This document shows positions 10,072 through 19,902 of a stretch of DNA of 64,000 nucleotides, in pieces. The stretch's first letter is position 1; each line of letters starts with the position of its first letter. The position numbers and the translations under genes were made by a program. The notes below the pieces were generated by a model. It had not been told where the DNA came from, searched no databases, and saw only the letters and a program-made list of their open reading frames with translations. The stretch lies in assembly GCF_052180215.1 (NCBI RefSeq), contig NZ_CP197471.1, forward strand, positions 2,080,001-2,144,000, given 5' to 3'. The stretch is from Pseudoneobacillus sp052180215. GTDB taxonomy: Bacteria > Bacillota > Bacilli > Bacillales > Cytobacillaceae.

Positions 10072-10074
10072 CAC

Positions 10075-10525
10075 TTTTTTCCTTTTCTATTATTTTAGGA
10101 ACTTACTTTCGTTTATCTGAAAACAATAAGAATAAGAGGCAATCTAGAAGTTATGTTTCAACGCTCTTTGTCATAACCTTTATATTCATTGTAAGGAGTT
10201 TTTTTACATAGAAACCGCATACTTTTTGATTATCACCGCAACATTATGTGGTAATCCCGAAATAGTAGATAACATTAAAACTTAATATCAAAAATCGAAT
10301 AAGAAGGTGAATAAGCGTGGTAGTCCTCTTGAACCATTAATTTAAAAGAAAAGAAAGTAATTCTCCCCTTAATAAAATTTAAAAGGATGAGAATAGGAGT
10401 GTTCGAAGTACATCTATTTAACAAGAAGATTAATTGTTTTATACTTTAACTTATTTTTGTATAATTCTATATAGTAGATAGGAAAATGATGGTAAAAGTT
10501 AAATGGTAATTTGGGGGATGTAGAT
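10075..10525. other. AT-rich intergenic stretch at the left edge of the defence-like island
   Basis: About 450 bases, AT-rich, without a convincing ORF, repeat or hairpin. It must hold the promoters of the phosphatase gene (minus) and the DUF2075 gene (plus). I see no integrase, tRNA or attachment-type repeat that would mark an island boundary. Confidence 0.6.
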
Positions 10526-12460
10526 TTGATTATATATGAAGCAACAAAATTAGAGTTTATATCGGATGTAACGAATGAATTATTAGTAGAGCGTTTATAT
10601 AATTCGTACCAAGAAAAGATAGGACGTACTTCCAAACAAGAAATCCTATCATGGGAAAATTCTCTACAACGAATGTCTAATGTTATGCAAGATAAGGACA
10701 TACCTACTGATGCGGCTGTTGCAATTGAGTTTAAAATTCCTAATACATCTAAACGTGTTGATTTTATTGTAGCGGGAAATGACGGGAATCAAGATCATGT
10801 TGTCATTGTAGAGTTAAAGCAATGGTCTGAAGTTGAAAAGGTATCATGTAAAGATGCTCTTGTAAATACTTATCTCGGTGGAGCTAAGAGATCGGTTACC
10901 CATCCTTCCTACCAGGCTTGGTCCTATGCAGCGTTAATTGCTGATTTTAACGAAAATGTACAGGATCAACATATTCAACTAAAGCCTTGTGCCTATTTAC
11001 ATAACTATAGAAAAACTCCTAATGACCCTTTAACAGATGAACATTATCAGGATCACTTAGAGAAAGCCCCTGTTTTTACAAAAGGGGAAATTCAAAATTT
11101 AAGAGATTTTATTAAAAAATATGTTCGAAAGGGAGACAACAATAAGTTAATATACCAAATTGAGCATGGTAGAATACGGCCTTCGAAATCTTTACAAGAC
11201 TCCCTTACGAACATGATAAAGGGCAATGAAGAATTTATCATGATAGACGAACAAAAGGTTTTTTATGAAGATGCCTTTCATCTAGCATTTGAGTGTGTAC
11301 AGAATAATAAGAAACAAGTAATGGTCATTGAAGGCGGACCTGGAACTGGTAAGTCAGTAATGGCCATAAACTTGTTAGTGAATTTAATTAACAAAGGGTT
11401 AATGTCATTATATGTTTCAAAAAACTCAGCCCCTAGAGATGTCTATGCTTCAAAATTAAAAGGCACAGTAAGAAAGACAGAGATTGACAACTTATTTAAG
11501 GGTTCAGGAAGTTTTACTGAATCAAAGTTGAACGAATTTGATGTCATAATTGTCGATGAAGCACACCGTTTAAATGAAAAGTCTGGTTTTTACGGAAATC
11601 AAGGTGAAAACCAAGTAAAAGAATTAATAAAAGCTTCAAAGTTTACGATTTTTTTCATAGACGAAAATCAAAAAGTTACTTTAAAGGACATTGGTAGTAT
11701 CGATTTAATCAAGCAATACGCTGACGAGTTTAATGCGGAGGTTATATCTGGTCAATTAGTATCTCAGTTCAGATGTGATGGTTCAGATGCCTATATTGCT
11801 TGGTTAGATGATGTCCTTCAAATAAGAGAAACAGCAAACACCCATTATTATGGAGTTAATTATGACTTCCGAGTATTTGATAATCCTAATGAAATGCTAG
11901 TTGAAATTGAAAGATTAAATTAGATCAACAACAAATCAAGAATGCTGGCTGGCTACTGTTGGGAGTGGCCATCTGCAGAACGTAGTAACAATAGATATAA
12001 AGATATTAGTATTACAGAACATAAGTTTGCAATCAGTTGGAACCTAAATGATAGTATTTGGGCCATTGATCAAAGTTCAGTAAGTGAAGCAGGATGTATT
12101 CACACATCACAAGGACTAGAGTTTGATTATGTAGGAGTAATCATAGGGCCTGATATGAGATATGAAAACGGTGAGGTAATGACAGATTATTTAAAACGTG
12201 CAAAAACAGATCAATCCTTAAAAGGGATTAAAACACTTGCAAAGGAAGATTCTCAAAAAGCACAAAAACTTGCAGATCAAATTATTCGTAATACTTACCG
12301 AACACTCATGACACGTGGGCAAAAGGGGTGCTTTATCTTTTGTACGGACCCTGAATTAAATGAATATTTTACAGACAGGTTAAATAAAACTAGAAATGAT
12401 AATGATTTGTCACCAGGATTGGTATCGAAGGTAGCAGAAGATAGTGAGAAATATGAATAG
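10526..12460 (+). pseudogene. DUF2075 family nuclease-ATPase broken by an in-frame TAG
   Basis: One reading frame of about 644 codons interrupted once, by TAG at 11921-11923 (codon 466). Coding potential continues in the same frame on both sides. The start is TTG at 10526 (GGGGGAT seven bases upstream), giving MIIYEATKLEF, the usual N-terminus of this family. The N-terminal part has a PD-(D/E)XK-like pattern (VDFIV...VVIVELKQW). A P-loop GGPGTGKS, a DEAH box VDEAH and a C-terminal helicase-like segment (SQGLEFDYVGVI, YRTLMTRGQKGCFIF) follow. Such proteins occur in defence islands. The TAG would remove the last third, including the helicase C-terminal motifs, so the product is probably inactive unless the stop is a sequencing error. 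Confidence 0.88.
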
Positions 12461-12660
12461 AAGAGTATGGGGATGGTTTTAGTTTGTTCTCTGCATATAT
12501 AATTATTAGAGATGCCTACGGACTTTGTTTTTAAGTATTCCGTCTCAAATACAAGGTACCATACCATGTTTTTCAAGTGGACATAGTTACTGTTATTAAA
12601 GAAAACCATTGAAAAAGTTAAAAGTTTAAATCATTCTATAAATTTAATTTTTATTGATTG

Positions 12661-12695
12661 ACTTTAAAAAAGGTTGTAGTAGAACCTACAACCTT
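12661..12695 (-). terminator. Terminator of the DUF262 gene
   Basis: AAGGTTGTAG, six-base loop, CTACAACCTT. The T-run is on the minus strand only. Confidence 0.88.
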
Positions 12696-12707
12696 CTTTA
12701 TATTATG

Positions 12708-14453
12708 TTACTCGAACCAAACATATTCTGCTAATCTAGTTAGAGCTTTTGATCTTCTTTTTATTTCATTTGCATCCCATTTATCATTTGGGGGTGTATA
12801 ATCATATTTTTTTACTGCTTTGTCATGTTTTGTGTTTTTTGTGCCAGTTTCGATTTTACTAGAGATTGAACGAGTAAATGGTGATTGGTTTTTATATACC
12901 AGTAATTTTTCCTCAAAAGATTTGTTCTTTAATGAACTATTATCGGATTTTGACAATAGTGTCAAATTTCCAATATTGGAAACTAGACTCTTATATTCCG
13001 TTCCTTCTTCCTTAATAAAAGCCCATGGTTCACTCTTTTCTTCAGGGAGAATATGTTCAATTGTTAAACTTGAATAATCAGCTTGGTCAAATGAAGATGC
13101 TAACTTAGATAAAATATACATAATTTTTTTCTTATCTGAGCCTTTTAATTTATACTGTTCAAATGATTTAAGAGCTATTTCTTTTTTATCTTCTATTAGC
13201 TTTTGAAATTCTAGAATTGCATTTTTGTAATGCTCATCTCTACCTCTTGATAATCGAAGTTCCTTTGCTATATAAGGGAATTTCTTTTCAAATTCGTTAA
13301 AACGTGAAGCAGAGATAACATAACTAAATATTAGGGTTTCAAGTTTCTCGTAAATTTCTTGTTCAAAAGTATCATCTAATTTGTTAGCTGCTAGTGCAAT
13401 AACAAAAGATTGTTTTACACCAAGTTGTAAGCAAGCTGTTAAAGCATTATTGATATTACCTTCCATTGCTTTAATATAAGTAGATGCTGCATCTTGAATT
13501 TCAATTACAAATTCAAGAATACCTTGATATTTATCTAAGTCATAAATTTTGGGGTTTTTAGGATTTTTAGTTTCCCCTAATTGATCTTCAAACCAGTCAT
13601 ACAATCCCTTTTTCTGTACAAGATATCCTTTTGACATTAAAAAATGTTTCAAAAAAGTTGTTGTTGAAACTTTAGGTTTTCCTTTTTCATCAGTTAACTT
13701 GTTAATGAAATCGTCCCATCTTGTACCGATAGTATGATATTGTTCGTCCGTTAGATTTTTTAGTAACATGTTTTTTAATAAATCTTCAGGTTGCAATTTT
13801 GCTCCTCTATCATTTAAGGTTTCGAATATACGAAATGCCATATTTATACTTCCAGATACCATTGAAACAATATACACATTACTAGTGAGATAGACCATAA
13901 AATCTGATAAAGGAAAGCCATTATCTGGATTTAATAATTCTATAAACTTTTCAATTGCTTTTAATAAATTCGCCTGTGAAGTAGTGTATGTCCTGTATTT
14001 AATGTCTTGGTTATATTCTAGTATTTGTTTGTAAAAATCGTTATCCATGTTGTGATGAGTTAGTCTATATTTATGAATAAGTTTTCCATTGGGGCCAGGA
14101 AAGCTCGTTTTTAGGAATCTACTATAATATTCTCCAAGTTCTTTAAATCCGGTTCTTTTAAAGTGATATATTGAAGCTGCAATCAATAATGTTATTGAAG
14201 TTATACGTTGTTGTCCATCAATAACCATTCTCAATTTTGGCTCGTCCTCAGAAAAAACCATGCTGCCAATGAAGTAAGCTTGATCGGGATCTTCATCCAT
14301 ACTGTCTCTTATATCAGTAATAAAATCATTAATATTTTCTTCTCCCCATACGTAATTTCTTTGCATGATTGGAATTTTATAGAAATGATGCCCATCTAAT
14401 AATGAACTGATATGCACAAGTCCATCAGAACTAAACTGTTTATTAATACTCAT
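12708..14453 (-). CDS. DUF262/DUF1524 (GmrSD-type) defence-associated nuclease
   Basis: A single-chain protein of 581 residues. The N-terminal DUF262 domain has the family landmarks IPIMQRNYVWG and VIDGQQRITS (about residues 28-90), read as a ParB-like nucleotide-binding/NTPase fold. The C-terminus has the DUF1524 HNH-like motif LTIEHILPE followed by IGNLTLLSKSDNSSLKNKSF. In the characterised relative GmrSD, this pair restricts DNA with modified cytosines in a nucleotide-dependent way. Many relatives are phage-defence genes with unknown targets. Start: AGGAGA about ten bases before ATG. It is transcribed alone, opposite to the rest of the island, and divergent from the GHKL operon. Confidence 0.88.
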   Translation of the reverse strand: MSINKQFSSDGLVHISSLLDGHHFYKIPIMQRNYVWGEENINDFITDIRDSMDEDPDQAYFIGSMVFSEDEPKLRMVIDGQQRITSITLLIAASIYHFKRTGFKELGEYYSRFLKTSFPGPNGKLIHKYRLTHHNMDNDFYKQILEYNQDIKYRTYTTSQANLLKAIEKFIELLNPDNGFPLSDFMVYLTSNVYIVSMVSGSINMAFRIFETLNDRGAKLQPEDLLKNMLLKNLTDEQYHTIGTRWDDFINKLTDEKGKPKVSTTTFLKHFLMSKGYLVQKKGLYDWFEDQLGETKNPKNPKIYDLDKYQGILEFVIEIQDAASTYIKAMEGNINNALTACLQLGVKQSFVIALAANKLDDTFEQEIYEKLETLIFSYVISASRFNEFEKKFPYIAKELRLSRGRDEHYKNAILEFQKLIEDKKEIALKSFEQYKLKGSDKKKIMYILSKLASSFDQADYSSLTIEHILPEEKSEPWAFIKEEGTEYKSLVSNIGNLTLLSKSDNSSLKNKSFEEKLLVYKNQSPFTRSISSKIETGTKNTKHDKAVKKYDYTPPNDKWDANEIKRRSKALTRLAEYVWFE

Positions 14454-14824
14454 TTCATAGTCTCCTATTCAACTATTTCTAATTTTTATTATTTATTATA
14501 ATTTTAGTAGATTGTATATCAATGATCAAGGTTCCATTTATTAGTGGATAAATTTACATTTTTTAACTCTTGCTGAGTACTTGTTAGATTTTAATAAAGT
14601 TTCAATAAAACTAATAGTTAAAATTCTACAATATTATAATTTAATATTTTCATTAGATTTATGTGATTTCCAAAAATGATAATTACATTTTTAGTGAAAA
14701 CATTAATAACTTAATTTATTTTATGTAATAATATTTAGTGGATATTTTTACGTATGAACTTGTATTTAACTTACACACAAGAAAATATATATATATTATG
14801 AGAAATAACAATTGGGGGAACAAG
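14454..14824. other. AT-rich divergent promoter region
   Basis: About 370 bases of very AT-rich DNA between the divergent DUF262 gene and the GHKL operon. Several TATAAT-like boxes are present, so individual promoters cannot be assigned. I see no strong dyad. Confidence 0.5.
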
Positions 14825-16762
14825 ATGAATACATTTTGGAACTTTCCAGCAGCTACGGGTGGAATGATTAATTCGATCAACAACGCTGGATTGGAAACAT
14901 TTAGAGGCAATGCGATTGATTCGTTAACCAGAGAAATCTGCCAGAATTCATTAGATGCAGTTAAAGATCAAAACAAGCCGGTTGTTGTTGAATTTACTAG
15001 ATTTGCAGCTGATATAAATAATTTTCCAAATAAGAATCAATTAATAGAAGTGTTTCGGCAATGTAAACAAACCTGGCTGGGTAGAAACAAGAAGAGTGAG
15101 GATTTTATTGAAAACGCATTAATTCTATTAAACAAACAACAGATTAATTTCCTGAGAATCAGTGACTATAATACAAAAGGTTTAGAAGGGGCTAGAGAGG
15201 GAGAACTTGGGTCACCTTGGAGTTCTTTAGTGAAGGAAGCTGGGTCATCAAACAAAGATGATAGTTCGGGTGGTAGCTTTGGGATTGGAAAATCGGCACC
15301 TTTTTTAAATTCTAATTTAAGAACTCTTTTCTATTCTTCCTTAGATACAACAGGCTACGAATCTCATATTGGTGTAGGGAACATTATGTCTTTTAAAAAA
15401 AGTAATGACCAAATCACTCTTGGGAATGGCTATTATACTCATAATGAAAAATCCTTGGCCATACCAGGTCAAATGAACCTAGATGTTAACTTTAATAGAA
15501 CAGATACAGGTACGGATATTTATATTGCAGCATTTGAACCATCTGAGGACTGGGAAAAGGAAATCATCAAATCTGTTTTATATAACTTCTTTATTACCAT
15601 TTTTAATAAAAAGCTTATTGTAAAAATTAATGACTTTGAAATTAATGAGCGAAACATTGCTCAATTAATAGATGATTTAGAAGATAATGAGGAAAATCGA
15701 TATTTGAAGAACTATTTTCATCTACTAGTCTCAAATAAAACTGTAAAAATTAACTATCCTGCAAAGAACTATAAAGGCATTAGCTTTGAAGAAGGAGAAG
15801 CAGTTTTATACTTGTTAAATGGTGACGATTTAAACAGACGTGTATTAATGACTAGAAAAACAGGTATGCGGATCTTTGAACAAAAGAATATTAGCGGGAG
15901 TATTTCCTTTACCGGATTGTTAATGATTACAGGGGTCCACATGAATAATATTTTTAAACAAATGGAAAACCCTGCCCATAATGAATGGTCCGCAGAGCGT
16001 TATGAAAAAAATCCTAAATTAGCTGACAAGATATACAAAGAACTTAGAAGTTTTATTAGAGAAAAAGTGAAAGAACATTATCAAGAGCAAATCACAGATA
16101 GTATCGATGCTGTTGGTTTAAGTGACTTTTTACCCAACAAAAATTTAGTAGTTTCCAGTGGAATAAATCGAACAGAGTCTCTCAATTCCTCTATTAAATC
16201 GATTATTACAAAGGAAAAGAAAGAAGAACCTGCTAGAAAAGTGAAAACCAAAGGTAAAGCTGAATCCGATATTGAGGAACAGTTAGTAGGAGAATACGGA
16301 ATTACTCCTACTGGTGACGAAGGTGGGAATGGATCCGGTGAGCATAGTGATGGAGGCAATGCAAGCGGAGGTTCTACTAATCCAGGTGGCCAAAATGAAT
16401 TAAACCAAGATCATGACGGTGATACGGATAAAAAGAAAGAACGAAAGCCTAGCAAAGACCCTATTCACATTCAGCAAAAATATGTTTGTGTGGAAAGAAG
16501 TAATGGAAAATACCGCTTTGTCATTTCACCTAGTAAATCACTTGAGAATGGCCGTCTTGTTTTCAGAGTGTTAGGTGAACAAAGTGACTATGATTTACCT
16601 ATTCGAAATGCCTATACAAATGACAGCAATGTATTAGTGGAAAAGTTTAGCTCCAACTCCGTTTATCTTCAATCTTTAAAAGCCAATAAGAGTTTTAAGA
16701 TTGATGTTGAAGTGGACTACGATGATTATTGTGTCATGGAGGTAGAATTATATGAAAATTAA
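14825..16762 (+). CDS. GHKL (Hsp90/MORC/MutL-like) ATPase, first gene of a three-gene operon
   Basis: A 645-residue cytoplasmic protein. I start it at ATG 14825 (GGGGAACAAG upstream), giving MNTFWNFPAATGG; an upstream in-frame GTG at 14738 lacks an RBS. The GHKL ATP-binding motifs are clear. The N-box TREICQNSLDAV has Glu37 and Asn41; motif G1 RISDYNTKGL has Asp114; motif G2 GGSFGIGKSA spans about 149-158. A Gly/Asn/Ser-rich, flexible linker at about residues 500-540 joins a C-terminal beta-rich domain. GHKL ATPases act as ATP-gated clamps on DNA (MORC, MutL, gyrase B). The next gene overlaps its end by 11 bases, so the operon probably makes one complex. Confidence 0.85.
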   Translation: MNTFWNFPAATGGMINSINNAGLETFRGNAIDSLTREICQNSLDAVKDQNKPVVVEFTRFAADINNFPNKNQLIEVFRQCKQTWLGRNKKSEDFIENALILLNKQQINFLRISDYNTKGLEGAREGELGSPWSSLVKEAGSSNKDDSSGGSFGIGKSAPFLNSNLRTLFYSSLDTTGYESHIGVGNIMSFKKSNDQITLGNGYYTHNEKSLAIPGQMNLDVNFNRTDTGTDIYIAAFEPSEDWEKEIIKSVLYNFFITIFNKKLIVKINDFEINERNIAQLIDDLEDNEENRYLKNYFHLLVSNKTVKINYPAKNYKGISFEEGEAVLYLLNGDDLNRRVLMTRKTGMRIFEQKNISGSISFTGLLMITGVHMNNIFKQMENPAHNEWSAERYEKNPKLADKIYKELRSFIREKVKEHYQEQITDSIDAVGLSDFLPNKNLVVSSGINRTESLNSSIKSIITKEKKEEPARKVKTKGKAESDIEEQLVGEYGITPTGDEGGNGSGEHSDGGNASGGSTNPGGQNELNQDHDGDTDKKKERKPSKDPIHIQQKYVCVERSNGKYRFVISPSKSLENGRLVFRVLGEQSDYDLPIRNAYTNDSNVLVEKFSSNSVYLQSLKANKSFKIDVEVDYDDYCVMEVELYEN

Positions 16763-17597
16763 TACCTCTTATCCATACCCAGTGTTATATATGAACAACG
16801 ATGATTATAAAAAGTCTAGCTTTAGTACGTCCCTAGAAGTGAATGACTCTTTTGGTTATGTCCAAATTAAAGCAAGATTCCAGTTAGATAATCCAGGAAT
16901 TAAAAGTTTAATAGAAAGCGGATTGTGTGTATATCTCATTCATATTGAATGTGGTCATACTAGTTTTCGAAACGTATATGAAACGAATGAGGCAACCTTG
17001 GAAATATCTATTCCTAATAATCAATTACGTGGGAAAATAAACATTCACTCCTTCATCGTGTCTAAAGAAAGAATTGAAAATTATACAAATGAATTTTTAA
17101 GTGACTGGTATAGTGGTATTCCTATTACGTTTGAAAAAGGGAATTTTCTTGCCGTTGGTGAAGCCATTGAAACGACTTTATTTGAGGATCAAACAGAGCT
17201 ATTAAATCTGCCATCTATCATGACCGTGACCAAATCACTTAAGACTGAGTTTATGGATGTGGATATCCATTCAGATAATATTACCGTTTCACTACCTGAG
17301 TATGAATACAATCAATATGCCGGAAGCGGGAATTCTTTATTAAAAAATACGATTCTATCAACTGTCATTGTTCCTTCTTTAGTTTATGTTTTCTCAAAAA
17401 TAGGGGATAACAGAGGAGACTTAGAACAATACACATGGTATCAAGTATTAGAAAAGATCTTTGCGGAAAATAACTATCGTCTCGAAGATGTTGGAACGGA
17501 CCTATTATCTCCACTTAAAGCAGCTCAACTAGTTTTAAGAAAACCATTAAGATCAAGCTTTGAAGAAATCGAAAAACTCAATGGAAGGGAGGATTAA
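16752..17597 (+). CDS. Unknown protein, second gene of the GHKL operon
   Basis: A 281-residue soluble protein of no family I recognise. The N-terminal half looks beta-rich (SYPYPVLYMNNDD..., FGYVQIKARFQLDN) and the C-terminal part is helical. A hydrophobic stretch LLKNTILSTVIVPSLVYVFS at about residues 200-219 is more likely a buried helix than a membrane anchor. No signal peptide or catalytic motif is seen. The ATG overlaps the GHKL ATPase gene by 11 bases with GGAGG just upstream. The coupling argues for a stable partner of that ATPase, perhaps a target-recognition or scaffold subunit; that role is inference. Confidence 0.8.
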   Translation: MKINTSYPYPVLYMNNDDYKKSSFSTSLEVNDSFGYVQIKARFQLDNPGIKSLIESGLCVYLIHIECGHTSFRNVYETNEATLEISIPNNQLRGKINIHSFIVSKERIENYTNEFLSDWYSGIPITFEKGNFLAVGEAIETTLFEDQTELLNLPSIMTVTKSLKTEFMDVDIHSDNITVSLPEYEYNQYAGSGNSLLKNTILSTVIVPSLVYVFSKIGDNRGDLEQYTWYQVLEKIFAENNYRLEDVGTDLLSPLKAAQLVLRKPLRSSFEEIEKLNGRED

Positions 17598-17598
17598 T

Positions 17599-18372
17599 AT
17601 GAAATTAAAGTTTTTTTCTGATGAAACTCTCTTGGATTTAAGAACCAATTACGAAGCTTATAAAACAAATTATTATGAACAAAACAAAGAATGGTTTGAT
17701 GATTATTTTAAAGAGGAAGGTAGAGTGCTAGAATCTAGTATTCCTTTTGAAGTACCATCCCTAAACTTTAATGATGATTATGCTGTAAGTGATAAGGAAA
17801 ATGTAAAGGTTATCTATGACTCTTTAAAACATTTAACCATTTCGCAAGCTACACAGGAACGATTGTGGTCAGGACTAGCACACTTGCAATTAAGAGAGTT
17901 TTCCTATTACCGATTGAAAAATGAGTTAAAAGATCATAATGATAAGCGTATAAATACAGCCTTGTTCTTTAAAAATGGTGGAAAACGCTCTCTATTTGTC
18001 CATATCCTCGCACGTTTATGGTGGGTAGGATATATGACTTATGATGAATCTAATTCTAGCAACCCATTTTGGTTAACAGAATTTTTCTGTGAAAAAGACT
18101 TCTCGGCCAGATGCGTGGTGTTTTTCTCTAGTAACTTTACATCTAACCGTAATATCTCAAAAGGGATTCTAAAATCTATTATCAAGCTTCAAGATAGAGA
18201 GATTAGTATAAAACGTGATCACTTTGTTCAAGCCACAAAGTATTTAAATGTTGTGGGTGGAGCAATGATTCTGGATATGCTAACCGTTGATGAAGTAGAG
18301 CAAATGGTTGATAAATATTTGGCGAAGTATTTTGGATTGGAACTGCAGCCAAAGTTGGAAGCACACATATAA
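17599..18372 (+). CDS. DUF6339-like protein, third gene of the GHKL operon
   Basis: A 257-residue soluble protein resembling the DUF6339 family as I remember it, through the central block RSLFVHILARLWWVGYMTYDE and the following NPFWLTEFFCEKDFSAR. No nuclease or NTPase motif is evident. I start at ATG 17599 behind GGGAGGATTAAT, one base after the stop of the preceding gene; an upstream in-frame TTG (17560) is less likely. A perfect terminator follows, closing the three-gene unit. In my memory such proteins lie near helicase, methylase or nuclease genes of defence islands; the biochemical role is unknown. Confidence 0.75.
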   Translation: MKLKFFSDETLLDLRTNYEAYKTNYYEQNKEWFDDYFKEEGRVLESSIPFEVPSLNFNDDYAVSDKENVKVIYDSLKHLTISQATQERLWSGLAHLQLREFSYYRLKNELKDHNDKRINTALFFKNGGKRSLFVHILARLWWVGYMTYDESNSSNPFWLTEFFCEKDFSARCVVFFSSNFTSNRNISKGILKSIIKLQDREISIKRDHFVQATKYLNVVGGAMILDMLTVDEVEQMVDKYLAKYFGLELQPKLEAHI

Positions 18373-18378
18373 ATATTA

Positions 18379-18418
18379 AGGTCTAACTCCACTATTAATG
18401 GAAGTTAGACCTTTTTTT
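18379..18418 (+). terminator. Terminator of the three-gene GHKL operon
   Basis: AGGTCTAACT, 14-base loop, AGTTAGACCT, then a T-run. It sets the operon's downstream limit. Confidence 0.92.
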
Positions 18419-18482
18419 AAGATCTTTTATTGGATATTATTGTATAATTAAAAGTAAATAATTAAACATAGGAGAAAATAAT

Positions 18483-18815
18483 ATGCCTATATATAACAAA
18501 TTAGTTCGCGATAAAATACCCGAAGTCATAGAATCAACAGGTAAAAAGTTTTCTACAAGGATCTTAACTGAAGATGAATACATAACCGAGTTAAAAAAGA
18601 AAAGCTTCGAAGAATTAGAAGAATATATCCATACAAATAATGATAAAGACGCAATCGAAGAATTGGCAGATTTACTTGAAATTATCCATGCTTTCGCAGA
18701 ATACCATGGGACTATTTTTGATGAGATAGAGGAAGTCCGAAAATCGAAAGAAAAAAAACGTGGAGGATTTAAGGAAAAAGTGTTCCTAATCGAGGTTGAA
18801 GATACCCAAGATTAA
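18483..18815 (+). CDS. MazG-like nucleoside triphosphate pyrophosphohydrolase
   Basis: A 110-residue all-alpha NTP pyrophosphohydrolase-like protein, related to phosphoribosyl-ATP pyrophosphohydrolase and MazG. The start MPIYNKLVRDKIPEVI is typical. The metal-binding acidic pattern is seen in SFEELEEY and AIEELADLLEII. Enzymes of this group convert NTPs or modified NTPs to NMP and PPi. In defence islands they often sit next to DUF2075 proteins; here the broken DUF2075 gene is 6 kb upstream. RBS ATAGGAGAAAATAAT precedes the ATG. It lies just upstream of the HNH gene and is probably co-transcribed with it. Confidence 0.85.
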   Translation: MPIYNKLVRDKIPEVIESTGKKFSTRILTEDEYITELKKKSFEELEEYIHTNNDKDAIEELADLLEIIHAFAEYHGTIFDEIEEVRKSKEKKRGGFKEKVFLIEVEDTQD

Positions 18816-18839
18816 TTTAAACTTGAATTGAGGGAAGAA

Positions 18840-19844
18840 ATGAGCCATAAATTACAAGTTGGAGAAATGAGAGCCTCCTATTTAACTGATAAGGAGATTT
18901 GGAGTCATTTCAATTACATTTTTTCAACAAAATCTAAAAATTCTACTACATATAAATTTGTTTTAATTAAATCCATATTAGAAAATCTTTATAATGTTAA
19001 TGAGAAATTGGAGTTAAACTATTTTCAACTTTTCGGAAGTTTTGCAAAGATCTATTGGAATCTAGTTGTCCATCATGATCTCAATCAAATAAATATGGTT
19101 GATAAAAAGTCGGAGGTACAAAAAATACTTTTGGACTTTCAAATGAAACATAATATACCGAAAGAATTTGTTTTTGATAAGCTTTCAGATGAATTTCAAT
19201 TAGAAATTATTAATAAAGTAAAGAGAAAATGTAAAGTAAATGTTATGGGTGCTATATTTGGCGATACAGAATCAACGATATATGATTTTGACAATGAAAA
19301 AGAAGTTGTTAGACTAAATTCTTCTTATTATTCTTTTATGCAACGCTTCCAACGTGTACTGAACTACTTAACAAATTATCATTTGGCACTATTTTTAGAA
19401 AAATTTAACGAACAAGACGATACAACAAACATACTCATTAAGGTTGAAAATGTTTCAAAAAGATCATCCCTTGATCAATTTTATCAGCTTCTTACCTCTT
19501 ATTATGAAGGACGTTGTTTTTATTGTGATAAGTTAATTAAAAAGAAATCTTCCGCCCATGTAGATCACTTTATTCCATGGAGTTTTGTACAAGCAGATCA
19601 GTTATGGAATTTAGTTATAGCTTGCAGTTCCTGTAATTTAGGTAAAAGTGATAAACTTGCCCATATTAGCTTTTTAGACATATTAATTGATCGAAATGGT
19701 GAGTTGTTAAACAAAAAAGAGCTAAAAAATAGGAGTGACATGAAGATTTATACTCCAAATAAGCTCCAACAGCTTTACGAATACTCCAATGAAAATGGAT
19801 TTACTGATATTTGGTTGCCGAAAAGTACTGGATTATCAATATAA
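18840..19844 (+). CDS. HNH endonuclease domain protein
   Basis: A 334-residue protein with an HNH nuclease domain near residues 220-275. A CxxC knuckle (CFYCDKL, Cys226/Cys229) is followed by HVDHFIPWSF, then LWNLVIACSSCNLGKSDK with the second CxxC and the HNH Asn. The first 200 residues are helical and unrecognised, perhaps for target binding. I prefer ATG 18840 (AGGGAAG upstream) to an in-frame TTG at 18828. It starts 24 bases after the MazG-like gene and is probably in its operon. Related HNH proteins are restriction or anti-phage nucleases; the target is unknown. Confidence 0.87.
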   Translation: MSHKLQVGEMRASYLTDKEIWSHFNYIFSTKSKNSTTYKFVLIKSILENLYNVNEKLELNYFQLFGSFAKIYWNLVVHHDLNQINMVDKKSEVQKILLDFQMKHNIPKEFVFDKLSDEFQLEIINKVKRKCKVNVMGAIFGDTESTIYDFDNEKEVVRLNSSYYSFMQRFQRVLNYLTNYHLALFLEKFNEQDDTTNILIKVENVSKRSSLDQFYQLLTSYYEGRCFYCDKLIKKKSSAHVDHFIPWSFVQADQLWNLVIACSSCNLGKSDKLAHISFLDILIDRNGELLNKKELKNRSDMKIYTPNKLQQLYEYSNENGFTDIWLPKSTGLSI

Positions 19845-19902
19845 GGATTGATATTAGTAATTTAGAGAAAATTGTAATAAAGAATAGAGGTCCTAAGAAA
19901 AA

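Noticed and set aside
11921..11923. TAG as a pyrrolysine codon
   Set aside because: Nothing in the family or context suggests it, and the DUF2075 position is not a known functional residue; a nonsense mutation is simpler.
11942..12460. Separate 172-codon gene after the DUF2075 part
   Set aside because: Same frame as the upstream ORF and the normal family C-terminus; it is the 3' part of one interrupted gene.
12708..14453. Two-gene GmrS/GmrD type IV restriction system
   Set aside because: Both domains are in one chain and no partner is present; target specificity for modified DNA cannot be claimed.
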